This document shows positions 1-7,743 of a stretch of DNA of 41,454 nt, piece after piece. The notes beneath the pieces are model-generated. The model saw only the letters and a program-made list of their open reading frames with translations, did no database searches and was not told the DNA's origin. The DNA is from Avoscillospira sp045589035 (GTDB lineage Bacteria; Bacillota; Clostridia; Oscillospirales; Oscillospiraceae), in contig JAZNFJ010000119.1 of NCBI GenBank assembly GCA_045589035.1, positions 1 to 41,454 of the forward strand. The letters are read 5' to 3'. How positions within the stretch are numbered: the first letter of the stretch is position 1; the number at the start of each line of letters is the position of its first letter. The translations under genes and the position numbers were made by a program.

Positions 1-1
1 G

Positions 2-94
2 TCCGATACTGTTTGTCCTGCAGCAGAAAAGGCATTGCTGAAGGCAATGGTTGTCTACGGCGAGTATGCAGATATTCACTTCAATAAGAAGTAA
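2..94 (+). CDS. C-terminal end of a secreted-protein-like gene (partial)
   Basis: Reading frame 2 is open from the window edge to a TAA at 92-94 and encodes the last 30 residues of a protein that starts outside the window. The end (an LLK.MVVYG core followed by IHFNKK) resembles a helical tail found in the large secreted protein that follows (LLVGLLNYG...YFNRN, and again at its C-terminus). This suggests both genes encode related extracellular proteins sharing a C-terminal module. The function cannot be read from 30 residues. A strong terminator follows 30 bases later, supporting this as a true gene end. Confidence 0.7.
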   Translation, partial: SDTVCPAAEKALLKAMVVYGEYADIHFNKK

Positions 95-125
95 TTTCTG
101 AGTCTATCTGTATAAACTGATCCCC

Positions 126-164
126 AACGGGGCTGGGTACAAATGTACCCAGCCCCGTTTTTCG
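126..164 (+). terminator. Strong intrinsic terminator
   Basis: Positions 126-140 pair perfectly with 145-159 around a four-base AAAT loop (15 bp, GC-rich centre GGGGCTGGGTAC), followed by a T-rich run (158-163). It closes the gene ending at 94. Confidence 0.93.
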
Positions 165-308
165 TTTTTATAGAAATAGTCTAGTGTATGGCGCTGAGAA
201 AAAACACAAGATATGGGATTTAAATGTTAAACATGAATTTTTCTGCAAAAAAAGCTGAAAATAAATGGTTTCAAAAACAAAAAAATCAAATTTATGTATA
301 GAAAAATT

Positions 309-338
309 TTACCAAGTGTGTTAATATGGATTTATAAT
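309..338 (+). promoter_or_regulatory. Predicted sigma-A promoter for the DUF4838 protein
   Basis: A perfect TATAAT lies at 333-338, with a weak -35 (TTACCA, 309-314) 18 bases upstream, in an AT-rich setting after a terminator. Transcription would start near 345. Confidence 0.55.
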
Positions 339-463
339 AGCGGTTGGTATCATCATGTGTGAGAAAACCAAATTTTACCGTAAGTATGATGTTGTTTTTT
401 GCGGGTGTTTGCCTTGCGCTGTGTTGCAGGGCATACATGGGAAAACAGGAAAGGCGGAGAATT

Positions 464-3400
464 ATGAAACACGGAAGGCGTTTATTGCGTTGGCTTGCTG
501 TCCTGCTGCTGGTTATTACAGTAGTAGGCGTGACTACAGTCGGCGCAGCCGAAAGCGGTCTGATTCTGGAGAATATGAAGATCTATACTTCCGAGGGCGC
601 TACGGATCAGGAGAAAACTGCTGCAGAAGAGCTGCAGCGCTATCTGTACAAGATCACGGGTACAATGCCCCAGATCGACACGACCGAGAAGACAATTAAT
701 GTCGGTATTTATGTTGGTGAGACAGTAAAGACCAAAACGAATGCCGGTCTTACTTACAAAGATGCCCCTGCGGATAGCGAAGCATGGACCATCAAGACCG
801 ACACCAGGAACGTCTATCTGATCGGCGGCGGCACTAGAGGTACCCTCTATGCTGTCTACCACCTGCTGGAAGACATGCTGGGTGTCCGTTGGTGGAACAT
901 GTGGGAGGAGTATGTGCCTTCCATGACCGATGCGGTCATTCCCACCAATTATTCCGTCAGCGGTGAGCCTGCTTTCAGCTATCGTGATATCTACACCGCC
1001 GGTGCAGAAAGCAGCGCCAACAGCACACTGTTCTTTACTCGCAACCGCATGAACGGCTTTGTCAGCAAGGCACCTGTGGAATACGGTGACAAGATCACCT
1101 ACACCAGCCCCTATCATACCCATACCTTTAATCATTACTTCAAGGCTACGGACTTTGCAAGCAATCCAGAATGGTTTGCCGAGATTGGCGGTGTCCGTGT
1201 GAACGACGGCCAGTTGTGTATGTCCAATGATGAACTGGCAGAAGAGTACGCCCAGCGAATCATCAAGAATATTGTTTCCGACTACGCCGCTGCAGACAGT
1301 GCCGGCAAAGCCCGTCCCAAGTTTGCGGACGTCACTCCCAATGATATGGGCAGATTCTGCGAATGTGCCGCTTGTACCGCTTCCACGGCAGCCAGCGGCC
1401 CCTCCGGTCACCTGCTGAAGTTCGTCAATAAGATCGCGAAGATCGTGGGCGAGGCCCACCCCGAGATCACCATTGCGACTTGTGCTTATGCGCAGTACTT
1501 TGAGGTGCCTCTGGACAGCACTGTACCTGCTTCCAATGTTATGGTTCGTCTGGCAAGTAGTGACGTGGACATCCTGCACGATATTGATCATCCCAACAAT
1601 GCCAAGGTCAAGGCCCGTCTGGACGCATGGTCTAACCTGCTGAAAGATGGCCAGCTGTACTACTGGGACTATACTGTTGTGTACGATCAATTCTGTGGTG
1701 TCTTGCCCAACATGTTCAAGTTCCAGAACGACTACGAGTATTTTGCGCAAGTAGGCGGCGAAGGTGTCTTCGCGGAGATGCAGAGAAACAATACCAACGA
1801 TTTCTGGGAAATGAAGCTGTGGCTCATGACCAAGATCATGGAAGATCCTACGCAGGATGTTTATGACCTGGCACAGGACTTCACCAATGGTTACTACGGC
1901 GCAGCTGCCGGTGCAGATGTCTATGCCTATCTGCGCTATATGGAGAGTGCTGCATATAGTTATAACAAGGCAATCGTTTTTGGCACAGACGAGGTCATTA
2001 ATGCTGCCTGGCTGGACGGAGCGGACATTGTCAAGGGCAATCAGTATTTTGATAATGCCGTTGCCGAGACCATGAAAGACACCTCCATTACCGAGGAAGA
2101 GCGCGAACTCTATCTGAACCGTCTGAATGTGGCGCGAAGCGGTCTGGACCGTGTTATTCTGCAGAATTACGAGCGCTTTTATGCCGAAGCTGTCCAGATG
2201 GGTATCACTTTCCAGTTAAACAAGCAGGAAATCGGCAGACGTCTGGTAGAATCTTTCACCTGGCGTAATCAGGTGGAGCAGGATCCAGATTCTGTTATTG
2301 ACGGTGTCAACGAAATGGGCAACCGCTACTCTACGGACAGTAGTGCCGGCTACATGCTCCAGCGCTATGCCCGCTATGTGGGCGAACTGGAGCCCGATGG
2401 CACCATGTGGTGGCCTGAACTGCCGCAGCAGATCCTGGCCGACCACCCGGATCTGGATGAACGACATATCTATGACTATCCCGCTACCGCTTTCTTCTTG
2501 AAAACTTCGCTTAATGAAGACGAGGATCCGCTGCCCAAAACACTCGTTGACATGGGCTATGTCAGCCGTGTGGCCGGTGCCGGCTCCAATGGCGGCAGTG
2601 CGCTGAGGTGGAATCTGACAGGGATTAATAACTACATTGGCTCTACCAGCAACAGCTTTGTGATCAGCGACACCAATCCGCTGCATACGAATGCGGATTT
2701 CAAGCTGTTTTTGAATAGTCCTGCGGTGGAAATTGCTAATGGATATAAGCTGTACCACATTGAAGATACGTCCTTCTATGCTGACGGCAGACCGGAACTC
2801 CAGTTCTTTGGCAGAACGGTATCCCTGTCCACGGAAGGTATGTCTTACTTGAAGGACAAAAAAGTGGATCTATACCTGTCTATGAAGATCGAGGGTGATC
2901 CCGCCGTTGGTGAAGGCATCGTCTACATCGACCGTCTGGTTCTTGTGGAGGATTGTGCAGATCATACCATCGTCACCAATTCTCAGAGCCAGGTTCCTGC
3001 AACCTGCAGTTCCAATGCTTACGCAATTGGTCCCTGCCCCATCTGTGGCAAGGAAGTTAGAGCGGAGGTGGAAGGTACCAAGCTGCCCCATAAGATCACC
3101 GGCTCTTACACCTACGATGCCTCTACCAAGACCTACTCTGCACCCTGCGACGTGTGCGGTACAGCCACCTATGAGGTGGAGTGTGAATACCCCAGCGATC
3201 TGCTGACCTATCTGAGCAAGAAGGGCATCGGCTTGGAGCATGTTCGCACTTTTGATATTAACGATTTCTCTGTCAATACTTCTAATGGTGTGGTACTTGT
3301 TGATGATTCGGAAACGGATGTTGGCAAGGCTGCTAAAATAAGTAATCCCAGTAACTCGTATATTGCGTTTTCTGCTTTGCAGTATCAAGGCAAGGATGAC

Positions 3401-5488
3401 TCTGGCAAAGATAAATTTATATCCATCAACTTTGGTAATCCTGCGTCGGCTGCAAAGAACGCATATGGACAAAAATATAAAGTCTACGAACTAGATGGCA
3501 ATACGGTTCCTGCTCAGGATATAAATAAAGACTATTGGTATACCTTTAATTGGTTTGTTCAGAGTAAGGTCATGGTCCGGGAACTGAAAGATCTGGTTGG
3601 TGTGAATGTCGGTGCCTATATGTCTTTGAAGACGGTGCAGACAAAAGAGCCTAACTGGCTTGGCATGGGTGCCGAATATGACTACTACTTTGACCGCGTC
3701 TATATCGTAGAACCCTGTGGCGGTTGCGGTGCTGGCTCCAGTACGCTGGCTGTCCGCTTCAACTCCAACGGCGGCAGCTATGTGGCTGAAGTCGGTGTGA
3801 CCAGCGGCTCTGCTGTTGCCGCACCCACCGCACCTACCAAGGAAGGCTATGTCTTTGCCGGCTGGTATCTGGGCGATGTGGCCTACGATTTCAGCAAGGC
3901 TGTGACCACCCCCTTGACCCTGACGGCCAAGTGGGAACGCAATGTGAACTATGTGGCAGAGCTGAACGGCACCAATTACGAATCTCTGTATGACGCAGTG
4001 AAAGCTGCAGCAGAGGGCGCTGTGATCAATCTGTTGGCTGACACTGATGAAGCTGTCATCGCAACTGTTCCCATGACCATCTATCGCAATGGTTATACGG
4101 CCTCTGGTCTGTATGTAGCTTCCGGCCTGAGGATGACGGCTACCGACAGTGCTTATATCATCGAGATTGACTATCCCGCAGCGTTCGAGGTTACCTTTGA
4201 TAATAATGGTGTGATCACCACTGTGATGGCAACAACCGGTCAGCCTTTGGCAGAGCCTGATGAACCCACCAGAGATGGCTACAAATTCCTCGGCTGGTTC
4301 GAGGGCGATGTCAGATATGACTTCACGCAGCCTGTCTACAGAACCATCACCCTGACCGCTAAGTGGGAGAAGGATATCCCCGGTGATATCACAATCAGCG
4401 GTAAGACACTGCACACATCCGGTCTGCTGCAGATTAAGGTGTTTATCCAGTACCGTGGTATTGAGGGCTTTGCTGAGACCAAGTATGACAAGAACATCAT
4501 CGATAATGGCGGTGTTCTGGTCTGGACGGAAGACACTATGCTTGCTGATCCTCGTGATGCTGTGCACGGTACCGAGTTTAAGGATTGTTATATTCAAGCT
4601 TCCGGCATGTATGAAGGCGTGTACGAGTATTTTGCAAAACAGCCGATTCCTGCATGGGAGTACGGGAAAACCTTCTATTTCCGCCCCTATCTGAAGGTTG
4701 ACGGCGAGTATGCATATGGTGACATTGTGGAATACAGTGTTCTTACTTACTGTGATAAGATGCTCAAAAGGAATGATACTTCTGAGAAGATTATGAAGGA
4801 GAAGCATCTTTTGGTCGGTCTATTGAACTATGGTGCTGTGGCACAAAAATATTTCAATAGAAATATGGATATGCTGGCAAATGAAAAGTTGGACGAGTAT
4901 GTCAGCGGAGGCTACATTCCTGAAGAAATGCTGGATCTAAATTGGGATGACAGTGTGCTGGATGCAATTGTAGAACCTACCGAAGATATGATGGTTAACT
5001 TTGCAAAAACTGGCAATCTTGCATGTACCGGCAGGGCCTTGACTGTTTCCGGTGCTATTACAGTTAAACTGTTTATGGGTGTAGGCAATGATCCTTCTCC
5101 CTTTGTTGATGCGAAAGATGCGACTATGTACTTCTGGAACAAGAAACAATACGAGAAACTGAAGGACGCAGGTGTACCTCTCTCCAAAGACAATGCAACA
5201 CTTGTCCAGATCCCCCATGATTTTGTGCAGTATGTGGATGGCACATGGGAGTACTATGGTTATTCCTACGGTATCTATGCATCCGACTTCGGAGACACGA
5301 TCTATGCAGCTATGTGTGTGACAGACAGCAATGGAGTCGAGCATTGCAGCGGTGTTTATGCATATAGTCCGGAGTATTACGCAGCCCGCAGATTGGCTGA
5401 TCCGGCCAGCTCTCAGAAGTTGAGAGACTTTGTCCAATGGATGGTCACCTATGGAGAGAGAACCAAGGCATATAAAGCATGTAAGTAA
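464..5488 (+). CDS. Large secreted DUF4838 glycan-associated protein with Listeria-Bacteroides repeats
   Basis: A 1674-residue protein that begins with a signal peptide (MKHGRRLLRW, hydrophobic core, VGA-A cleavage near residue 28). Residues about 30-170 resemble the alpha/beta domain that precedes the catalytic region in several glycosidases. Residues about 285-495 match DUF4838 (PF16126), which is found beside glycoside hydrolases. Two CxxC pairs (CPIC near 858, CDVC near 895) suggest a small zinc-ribbon or disulfide domain. Two Listeria-Bacteroides (InlB B-type) repeats of about 65 residues, each ending LTAKWE, lie near 1096-1158 and 1239-1303. The last 370 residues appear to contain a duplicated beta-domain-plus-helix module whose tail resembles the end of the preceding gene. 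No LPxTG or SLH anchor is seen. A role in binding or cleaving host or dietary glycans is inferred; activity is unproven. In-frame starts at 344 and 436 are less likely. Confidence 0.85.
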   Translation: MKHGRRLLRWLAVLLLVITVVGVTTVGAAESGLILENMKIYTSEGATDQEKTAAEELQRYLYKITGTMPQIDTTEKTINVGIYVGETVKTKTNAGLTYKDAPADSEAWTIKTDTRNVYLIGGGTRGTLYAVYHLLEDMLGVRWWNMWEEYVPSMTDAVIPTNYSVSGEPAFSYRDIYTAGAESSANSTLFFTRNRMNGFVSKAPVEYGDKITYTSPYHTHTFNHYFKATDFASNPEWFAEIGGVRVNDGQLCMSNDELAEEYAQRIIKNIVSDYAAADSAGKARPKFADVTPNDMGRFCECAACTASTAASGPSGHLLKFVNKIAKIVGEAHPEITIATCAYAQYFEVPLDSTVPASNVMVRLASSDVDILHDIDHPNNAKVKARLDAWSNLLKDGQLYYWDYTVVYDQFCGVLPNMFKFQNDYEYFAQVGGEGVFAEMQRNNTNDFWEMKLWLMTKIMEDPTQDVYDLAQDFTNGYYGAAAGADVYAYLRYMESAAYSYNKAIVFGTDEVINAAWLDGADIVKGNQYFDNAVAETMKDTSITEEERELYLNRLNVARSGLDRVILQNYERFYAEAVQMGITFQLNKQEIGRRLVESFTWRNQVEQDPDSVIDGVNEMGNRYSTDSSAGYMLQRYARYVGELEPDGTMWWPELPQQILADHPDLDERHIYDYPATAFFLKTSLNEDEDPLPKTLVDMGYVSRVAGAGSNGGSALRWNLTGINNYIGSTSNSFVISDTNPLHTNADFKLFLNSPAVEIANGYKLYHIEDTSFYADGRPELQFFGRTVSLSTEGMSYLKDKKVDLYLSMKIEGDPAVGEGIVYIDRLVLVEDCADHTIVTNSQSQVPATCSSNAYAIGPCPICGKEVRAEVEGTKLPHKITGSYTYDASTKTYSAPCDVCGTATYEVECEYPSDLLTYLSKKGIGLEHVRTFDINDFSVNTSNGVVLVDDSETDVGKAAKISNPSNSYIAFSALQYQGKDDSGKDKFISINFGNPASAAKNAYGQKYKVYELDGNTVPAQDINKDYWYTFNWFVQSKVMVRELKDLVGVNVGAYMSLKTVQTKEPNWLGMGAEYDYYFDRVYIVEPCGGCGAGSSTLAVRFNSNGGSYVAEVGVTSGSAVAAPTAPTKEGYVFAGWYLGDVAYDFSKAVTTPLTLTAKWERNVNYVAELNGTNYESLYDAVKAAAEGAVINLLADTDEAVIATVPMTIYRNGYTASGLYVASGLRMTATDSAYIIEIDYPAAFEVTFDNNGVITTVMATTGQPLAEPDEPTRDGYKFLGWFEGDVRYDFTQPVYRTITLTAKWEKDIPGDITISGKTLHTSGLLQIKVFIQYRGIEGFAETKYDKNIIDNGGVLVWTEDTMLADPRDAVHGTEFKDCYIQASGMYEGVYEYFAKQPIPAWEYGKTFYFRPYLKVDGEYAYGDIVEYSVLTYCDKMLKRNDTSEKIMKEKHLLVGLLNYGAVAQKYFNRNMDMLANEKLDEYVSGGYIPEEMLDLNWDDSVLDAIVEPTEDMMVNFAKTGNLACTGRALTVSGAITVKLFMGVGNDPSPFVDAKDATMYFWNKKQYEKLKDAGVPLSKDNATLVQIPHDFVQYVDGTWEYYGYSYGIYASDFGDTIYAAMCVTDSNGVEHCSGVYAYSPEYYAARRLADPASSQKLRDFVQWMVTYGERTKAYKACK

Positions 5489-5610
5489 GTCCCTAAATAT
5501 TGGGGACTATCTGCCAGAATGTGATTTGCAGCAGGTAGGCCCTAACAGAAATGTTTATTTTGGCCAAAAAGATGGGTCGAAATTCGTTTGTTTTCACAAT
5601 ATTGGATGAC

Positions 5611-5640
5611 TTGCTTTTACTAAAGTGATTGTGGTATGAT
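5611..5640 (+). promoter_or_regulatory. Extended -10 promoter upstream of the 37-aa peptide gene
   Basis: TGGTATGAT (5632-5640) is an extended -10 element with TG one base before TATGAT. A partial -35 TTGCTT (5611-5616) lies 18 bases upstream. It is the only good promoter I see between the DUF4838 gene and the end of the polysaccharide operon, so it may drive the whole co-directional run. Confidence 0.55.
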
Positions 5641-5662
5641 CTAAAGATGGGAGGGTGCAAAT

Positions 5663-5695
5663 ATGTCTTGCTGTACGGTCTCCCTTCGTGTATAG
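5663..5695 (+). CDS. Possible 10-codon leader ORF
   Basis: An ATG at 5663 follows GGGAGGG at an acceptable spacing and encodes MSCCTVSLRV before TAG. It lies at the start of the predicted leader of the peptide gene. It could be an upstream ORF controlling expression or chance; only the ribosome binding site argues for it. Confidence 0.25.
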   Translation: MSCCTVSLRV

Positions 5696-5852
5696 AATTT
5701 GGCAGAATTCAAAGCACGTTATGTGTGTACCTGTGGTATTTTTCGGTGTTGGCGCAAGTTGTGTGTTTAGATTTGCCTTTGCGCACTGATTGTTGCAGAT
5801 GCAGAGAATGCCATTGAGTATTATTGATTATGATTATGGAGGTGAATTTGAA

Positions 5853-5966
5853 ATGAAGTTCTTCGTCGAACCCTCTGTTGAGGTTCTGGTTTTCGCTGTC
5901 GAGGATGTGATTGCTGCTTCCGTGGAAGTGTACGAGCCTACCGAAAACGATACGAGCCGCGACTAA
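5853..5966 (+). CDS. 37-residue candidate RiPP-like precursor peptide
   Basis: An ATG at 5853 follows GGAGGTGAATTTGAA, one of the best ribosome binding sites in the window, and the frame runs 37 codons to TAA. The peptide is acidic, with a V/E-patterned middle. Its N-terminus has F4-x-x-P7-x-V9, close to the YxxPxL leader motif that PqqD-like proteins bind in lasso peptide precursors. It continues with FAVEDVIAAS (14-23) and ends EPTENDTSRD (28-37). SVEV occurs twice (8-11, 23-26). There is no Cys and no double-Gly site. It is the first gene of the run that includes a PqqD-like protein, an S26 peptidase and an ABC exporter, which is the reason for calling it a candidate precursor. It is not a lasso precursor on present evidence, because no cyclase is nearby. 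The gene is probably real; the role is inferred. Confidence 0.68.
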   Translation: MKFFVEPSVEVLVFAVEDVIAASVEVYEPTENDTSRD

Positions 5967-6169
5967 TTCGCACTGAGATTTTCGCGACATAGCACGGAAT
6001 TAGTCAGAAACATAGGGTTCGCTGTTCACAAGCTATCCGCAAGAATCACTCCCCATCCTCCGGCATGGAGGATGGGGAAACCTAAATAGGTGACGTTTAA
6101 CTTTCTGCATGGGCCTTAAATAAGACCTATGCCGAAGGATAAAAGTCTTTTCCGGAAAAGGAGTATAAG
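5967..6169 (+). other. Intergenic stretch with hairpin, no gene seen
   Basis: This 203-base gap between the peptide gene and the SLH protein gene contains the 11-bp hairpin at 6051-6077 and a small palindrome near 6150 (CTTTTCCGGAAAAG) that overlaps the ribosome binding site region of the next gene. I see no clear promoter and no further ORF with a ribosome binding site. Confidence 0.5.
6051..6077 (+). promoter_or_regulatory. Stable hairpin without T-tract downstream of the peptide gene
   Basis: Positions 6051-6061 (CCCCATCCTCC) pair perfectly with 6067-6077 around a GGCAT loop. No T-run follows on either strand, so it is not a normal terminator. A transcript-stabilising or processing structure that raises peptide expression over the downstream genes is plausible. 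Confidence 0.55.
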
Positions 6170-6955
6170 ATGAAAAAGAGATTGTTTGCAATGACGCTGG
6201 TTATCATTATGCTGATTTCCGCAGTTATTCCCGCATCTGCTTATTCTGTCAAACAGCAGGATACAGCTGATGCACTGAATGAACTGGGTCTGTTCCAGGG
6301 TATGGGCGGTACGGCTGGCTATGCATTGGATCAGAACCTGACCCGTGCCCAGGGCATCACACTGCTGGTCCGTATGATCGGCAAGGAAGCGGAAGCACTC
6401 AGCACCACCTATACTACGCCTTTTGTGGATGTTCCCACCTGGGCTTCCGGCTATGTGGGCTATGCCTATACCAATGCAATCACCAATGGCATGGGGCCCG
6501 ACAAGTTCGGTTCCGATGTCCAGTTGGCAGACAATATGTTTCTGACACTGGTGCTCCGCGCATTGGGTTACTCCGACGCCGGTGAGAATCCTGAGTTTAC
6601 TTGGGATAAGCCCTATGAACTGGCAAAGAAGGTTGGTCTGATTGATAGGGCTGCAGCGGATGCCTCCTTTACTCGTGGTGATGCTGTGGTGATCTTCTGG
6701 AATGCTATGAATATCAACATGGTTGAAACGAACACAACACTTGCGCAGAGTTTGATTGCGCAGGGTGTTTTTACGGAACAGGAGTTTAAGTCTGCGCAGG
6801 AGACCCAAAAGAACGGTCGCACCAGTGGAACCGAGAATGACCTTGAAAGAGATGAAACGCCGTCCATGCTGCCTACGACAGACCCCAACGATGAGGCGAA
6901 CGATATGGGCTCCATTTATGATCCCTCAAACGATCTTACCGTTGATCGTGACTGA
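6170..6955 (+). CDS. Secreted SLH-domain protein with acidic tail
   Basis: A 261-residue protein with a clear signal peptide (MKKRLFAMTL..., cleavage after ASA near residue 24). Three degenerate S-layer homology motifs occupy about residues 28-205; the recognisable parts include LTRAQGITLLVRMIG, FVDVPTWASGYVGYAY and FTRGDAVVIFWNAM. SLH domains hold proteins on pyruvylated secondary cell-wall polysaccharide. The last 45 residues are low-complexity and rich in Asp, Asn and Glu. They contain TENDLERD (221-228), which shares TENDxxRD with the end of the preceding peptide. The ribosome binding site AAAAGGAG precedes the ATG. It may display or hold a partner at the cell surface; the partner is unknown. 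Confidence 0.85.
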   Translation: MKKRLFAMTLVIIMLISAVIPASAYSVKQQDTADALNELGLFQGMGGTAGYALDQNLTRAQGITLLVRMIGKEAEALSTTYTTPFVDVPTWASGYVGYAYTNAITNGMGPDKFGSDVQLADNMFLTLVLRALGYSDAGENPEFTWDKPYELAKKVGLIDRAAADASFTRGDAVVIFWNAMNINMVETNTTLAQSLIAQGVFTEQEFKSAQETQKNGRTSGTENDLERDETPSMLPTTDPNDEANDMGSIYDPSNDLTVDRD

Positions 6956-7000
6956 TTAAGAAAGAATACTAGAGTTATAATTTAGCAGGAAGGTAAACCT

Positions 7001-7261
7001 ATGAAACTGAAAGATGGTCTGCTCCTTCAGGAGGTTGCCGGTCAGCAGGTGGTCATTCCCAATGCTGCCGATCTGGATATGAATATGATGATTACCCTCA
7101 ATGAAACCGGTGCGTTTCTGTGGAAACTGATGGAAGTTGATGTCAGTGAGGCTGTTTTGACGGCTGCACTGCTGACAGAGTACGATGTGGACGAAGCGAC
7201 TGCGCAGCGGGCAGTAACGGCTTTTGTTGCAAAGTTACAGGAGCATGGTTTCCTTGTCTGA
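7001..7261 (+). CDS. PqqD-family peptide-binding protein (RiPP recognition element)
   Basis: 86 residues, the usual size for stand-alone PqqD-like proteins. The N-terminal half is beta-rich, followed by the family's typical LNETGAFLWKLM (33-44) and a helical second half ending KLQEHGFLV. In RiPP pathways such proteins bind the leader of a precursor peptide and present it to modifying enzymes. The family also occurs with HprK-like kinases and NTP_transf_5 proteins in polysaccharide loci, and both partners are encoded further down this run. AGGAAGG lies upstream of the ATG. The end overlaps the peptidase gene, suggesting translational coupling. Assignment to the family is confident; the client is inferred to be the 37-residue peptide. 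Confidence 0.88.
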   Translation: MKLKDGLLLQEVAGQQVVIPNAADLDMNMMITLNETGAFLWKLMEVDVSEAVLTAALLTEYDVDEATAQRAVTAFVAKLQEHGFLV

Positions 7262-7730
7262 GCAAGCAGTTTCGTTGGAGCAAGTGATGCCCCGGATAAA
7301 AGCGCAGTTAGCTGAAGGGAAAAGAGTTGCACTTTCCTTTAGTGGCATCAGTATGCGCCCTATGCTGGAGCAGAAGCGGGATATGGTGGAGTTTTCTCCG
7401 CTGCCCGAAAAGTTGAAAAAGTATGACCTGCCGTTGTATCAGAGAGATGATGGTCAGTATATCATGCACCGGATTGTCAGGGTGGATGAAGCATATGGAT
7501 GTATGGGTGACCATCAGTTTGTGTTGGAATATCCTGTCCGCCATGATCAGATGATCGCGGTTGTAACGGCATTTGTCCGTAAGGGAAAGCGCTATTCTGT
7601 GGAAGACTGGCGCTACAAGCTGTATTGCCGCGTGTGGCATATTTCCCGACCTGTGCGACGGCTTTTCCAAGGCGGAAGGGCGTGGCTGAAGCTGCGTTTT
7701 GCGCGACTGTTTGGTACGAAGAAGCCATAA
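7245..7730 (+). CDS. S24/S26-family (signal-peptidase-like) serine peptidase
   Basis: A 161-residue protein carrying SFSGISMRPML (31-41), the catalytic box of S26 signal peptidases, with Ser36 as expected nucleophile. A later block contains YQRDDGQYIMHRIVRV (65-80), where His75 lies at the position used by SipW-type enzymes, and GDHQ (88-91) as in the GD box. A basic helix-rich C-terminus (RYKLYCRVWHISRPVRRLF...) may be membrane-associated. The ATG at 7245 lies inside the PqqD-like gene; a TTG at 7224 and an ATG at 7287 are alternatives. I prefer 7245 because the SLEQVMPRIKA stretch aligns with the start of this family as I know it. It probably trims the exported peptide, though that is inference. 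Confidence 0.82.
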   Translation: MVSLSEQAVSLEQVMPRIKAQLAEGKRVALSFSGISMRPMLEQKRDMVEFSPLPEKLKKYDLPLYQRDDGQYIMHRIVRVDEAYGCMGDHQFVLEYPVRHDQMIAVVTAFVRKGKRYSVEDWRYKLYCRVWHISRPVRRLFQGGRAWLKLRFARLFGTKKP

Positions 7731-7743
7731 GAAGGCTGTTTAT

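Larger units (their letters stand above)
95..463 (+). other. Intergenic region: terminator, AT-rich stretch, promoter, leader
   Basis: This 369-base gap holds the terminator at 126-164, an A/T-rich stretch at about 180-310, a promoter at 309-338 and about 120 bases of leader before the ATG at 464. The leader also reads in frame with the downstream gene from 344 and encodes a second hydrophobic segment. I treat it as untranslated because the ATG at 464 has the better ribosome binding site (AAGGCGGAG) and begins a textbook signal peptide. Confidence 0.6.
5489..5852 (+). other. Intergenic region with promoter and long leader for the peptide gene
   Basis: This 364-base gap starts with a weak hairpin (5488-5493 with 5503-5508, no T-run) just after the stop codon of the preceding gene. 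An extended -10 promoter follows at 5611-5640, then a leader of roughly 200 bases. The leader contains a possible ten-codon upstream ORF (5663-5695). I find no clear terminator for the upstream gene and no riboswitch I recognise. Confidence 0.5.

Noticed and set aside
344..463. N-terminal extension of the DUF4838 protein including a second hydrophobic segment
   Set aside because: The ATG at 464 has a better ribosome binding site and a complete signal peptide; an extension would place two signal-like segments in tandem.
482..1750. Long antisense ORFs over the DUF4838 gene and other genes (for example 3491-4807, 10027-11514, 35043-37055)
   Set aside because: These are shadows of biased codon use in the real genes; they lack ribosome binding sites and recognisable domains.
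5629..5817. 62-codon Cys-rich ORF upstream of the 37-residue peptide
   Set aside because: It begins inside the predicted promoter, has no ribosome binding site at its first or second ATG, and the Cys pattern shows no known peptide family. Kept as leader sequence.
6051..6077. End of an IS200/IS605 element
   Set aside because: The hairpin alone resembles such ends, but no tnpA or tnpB remnant and no matching second end are visible.
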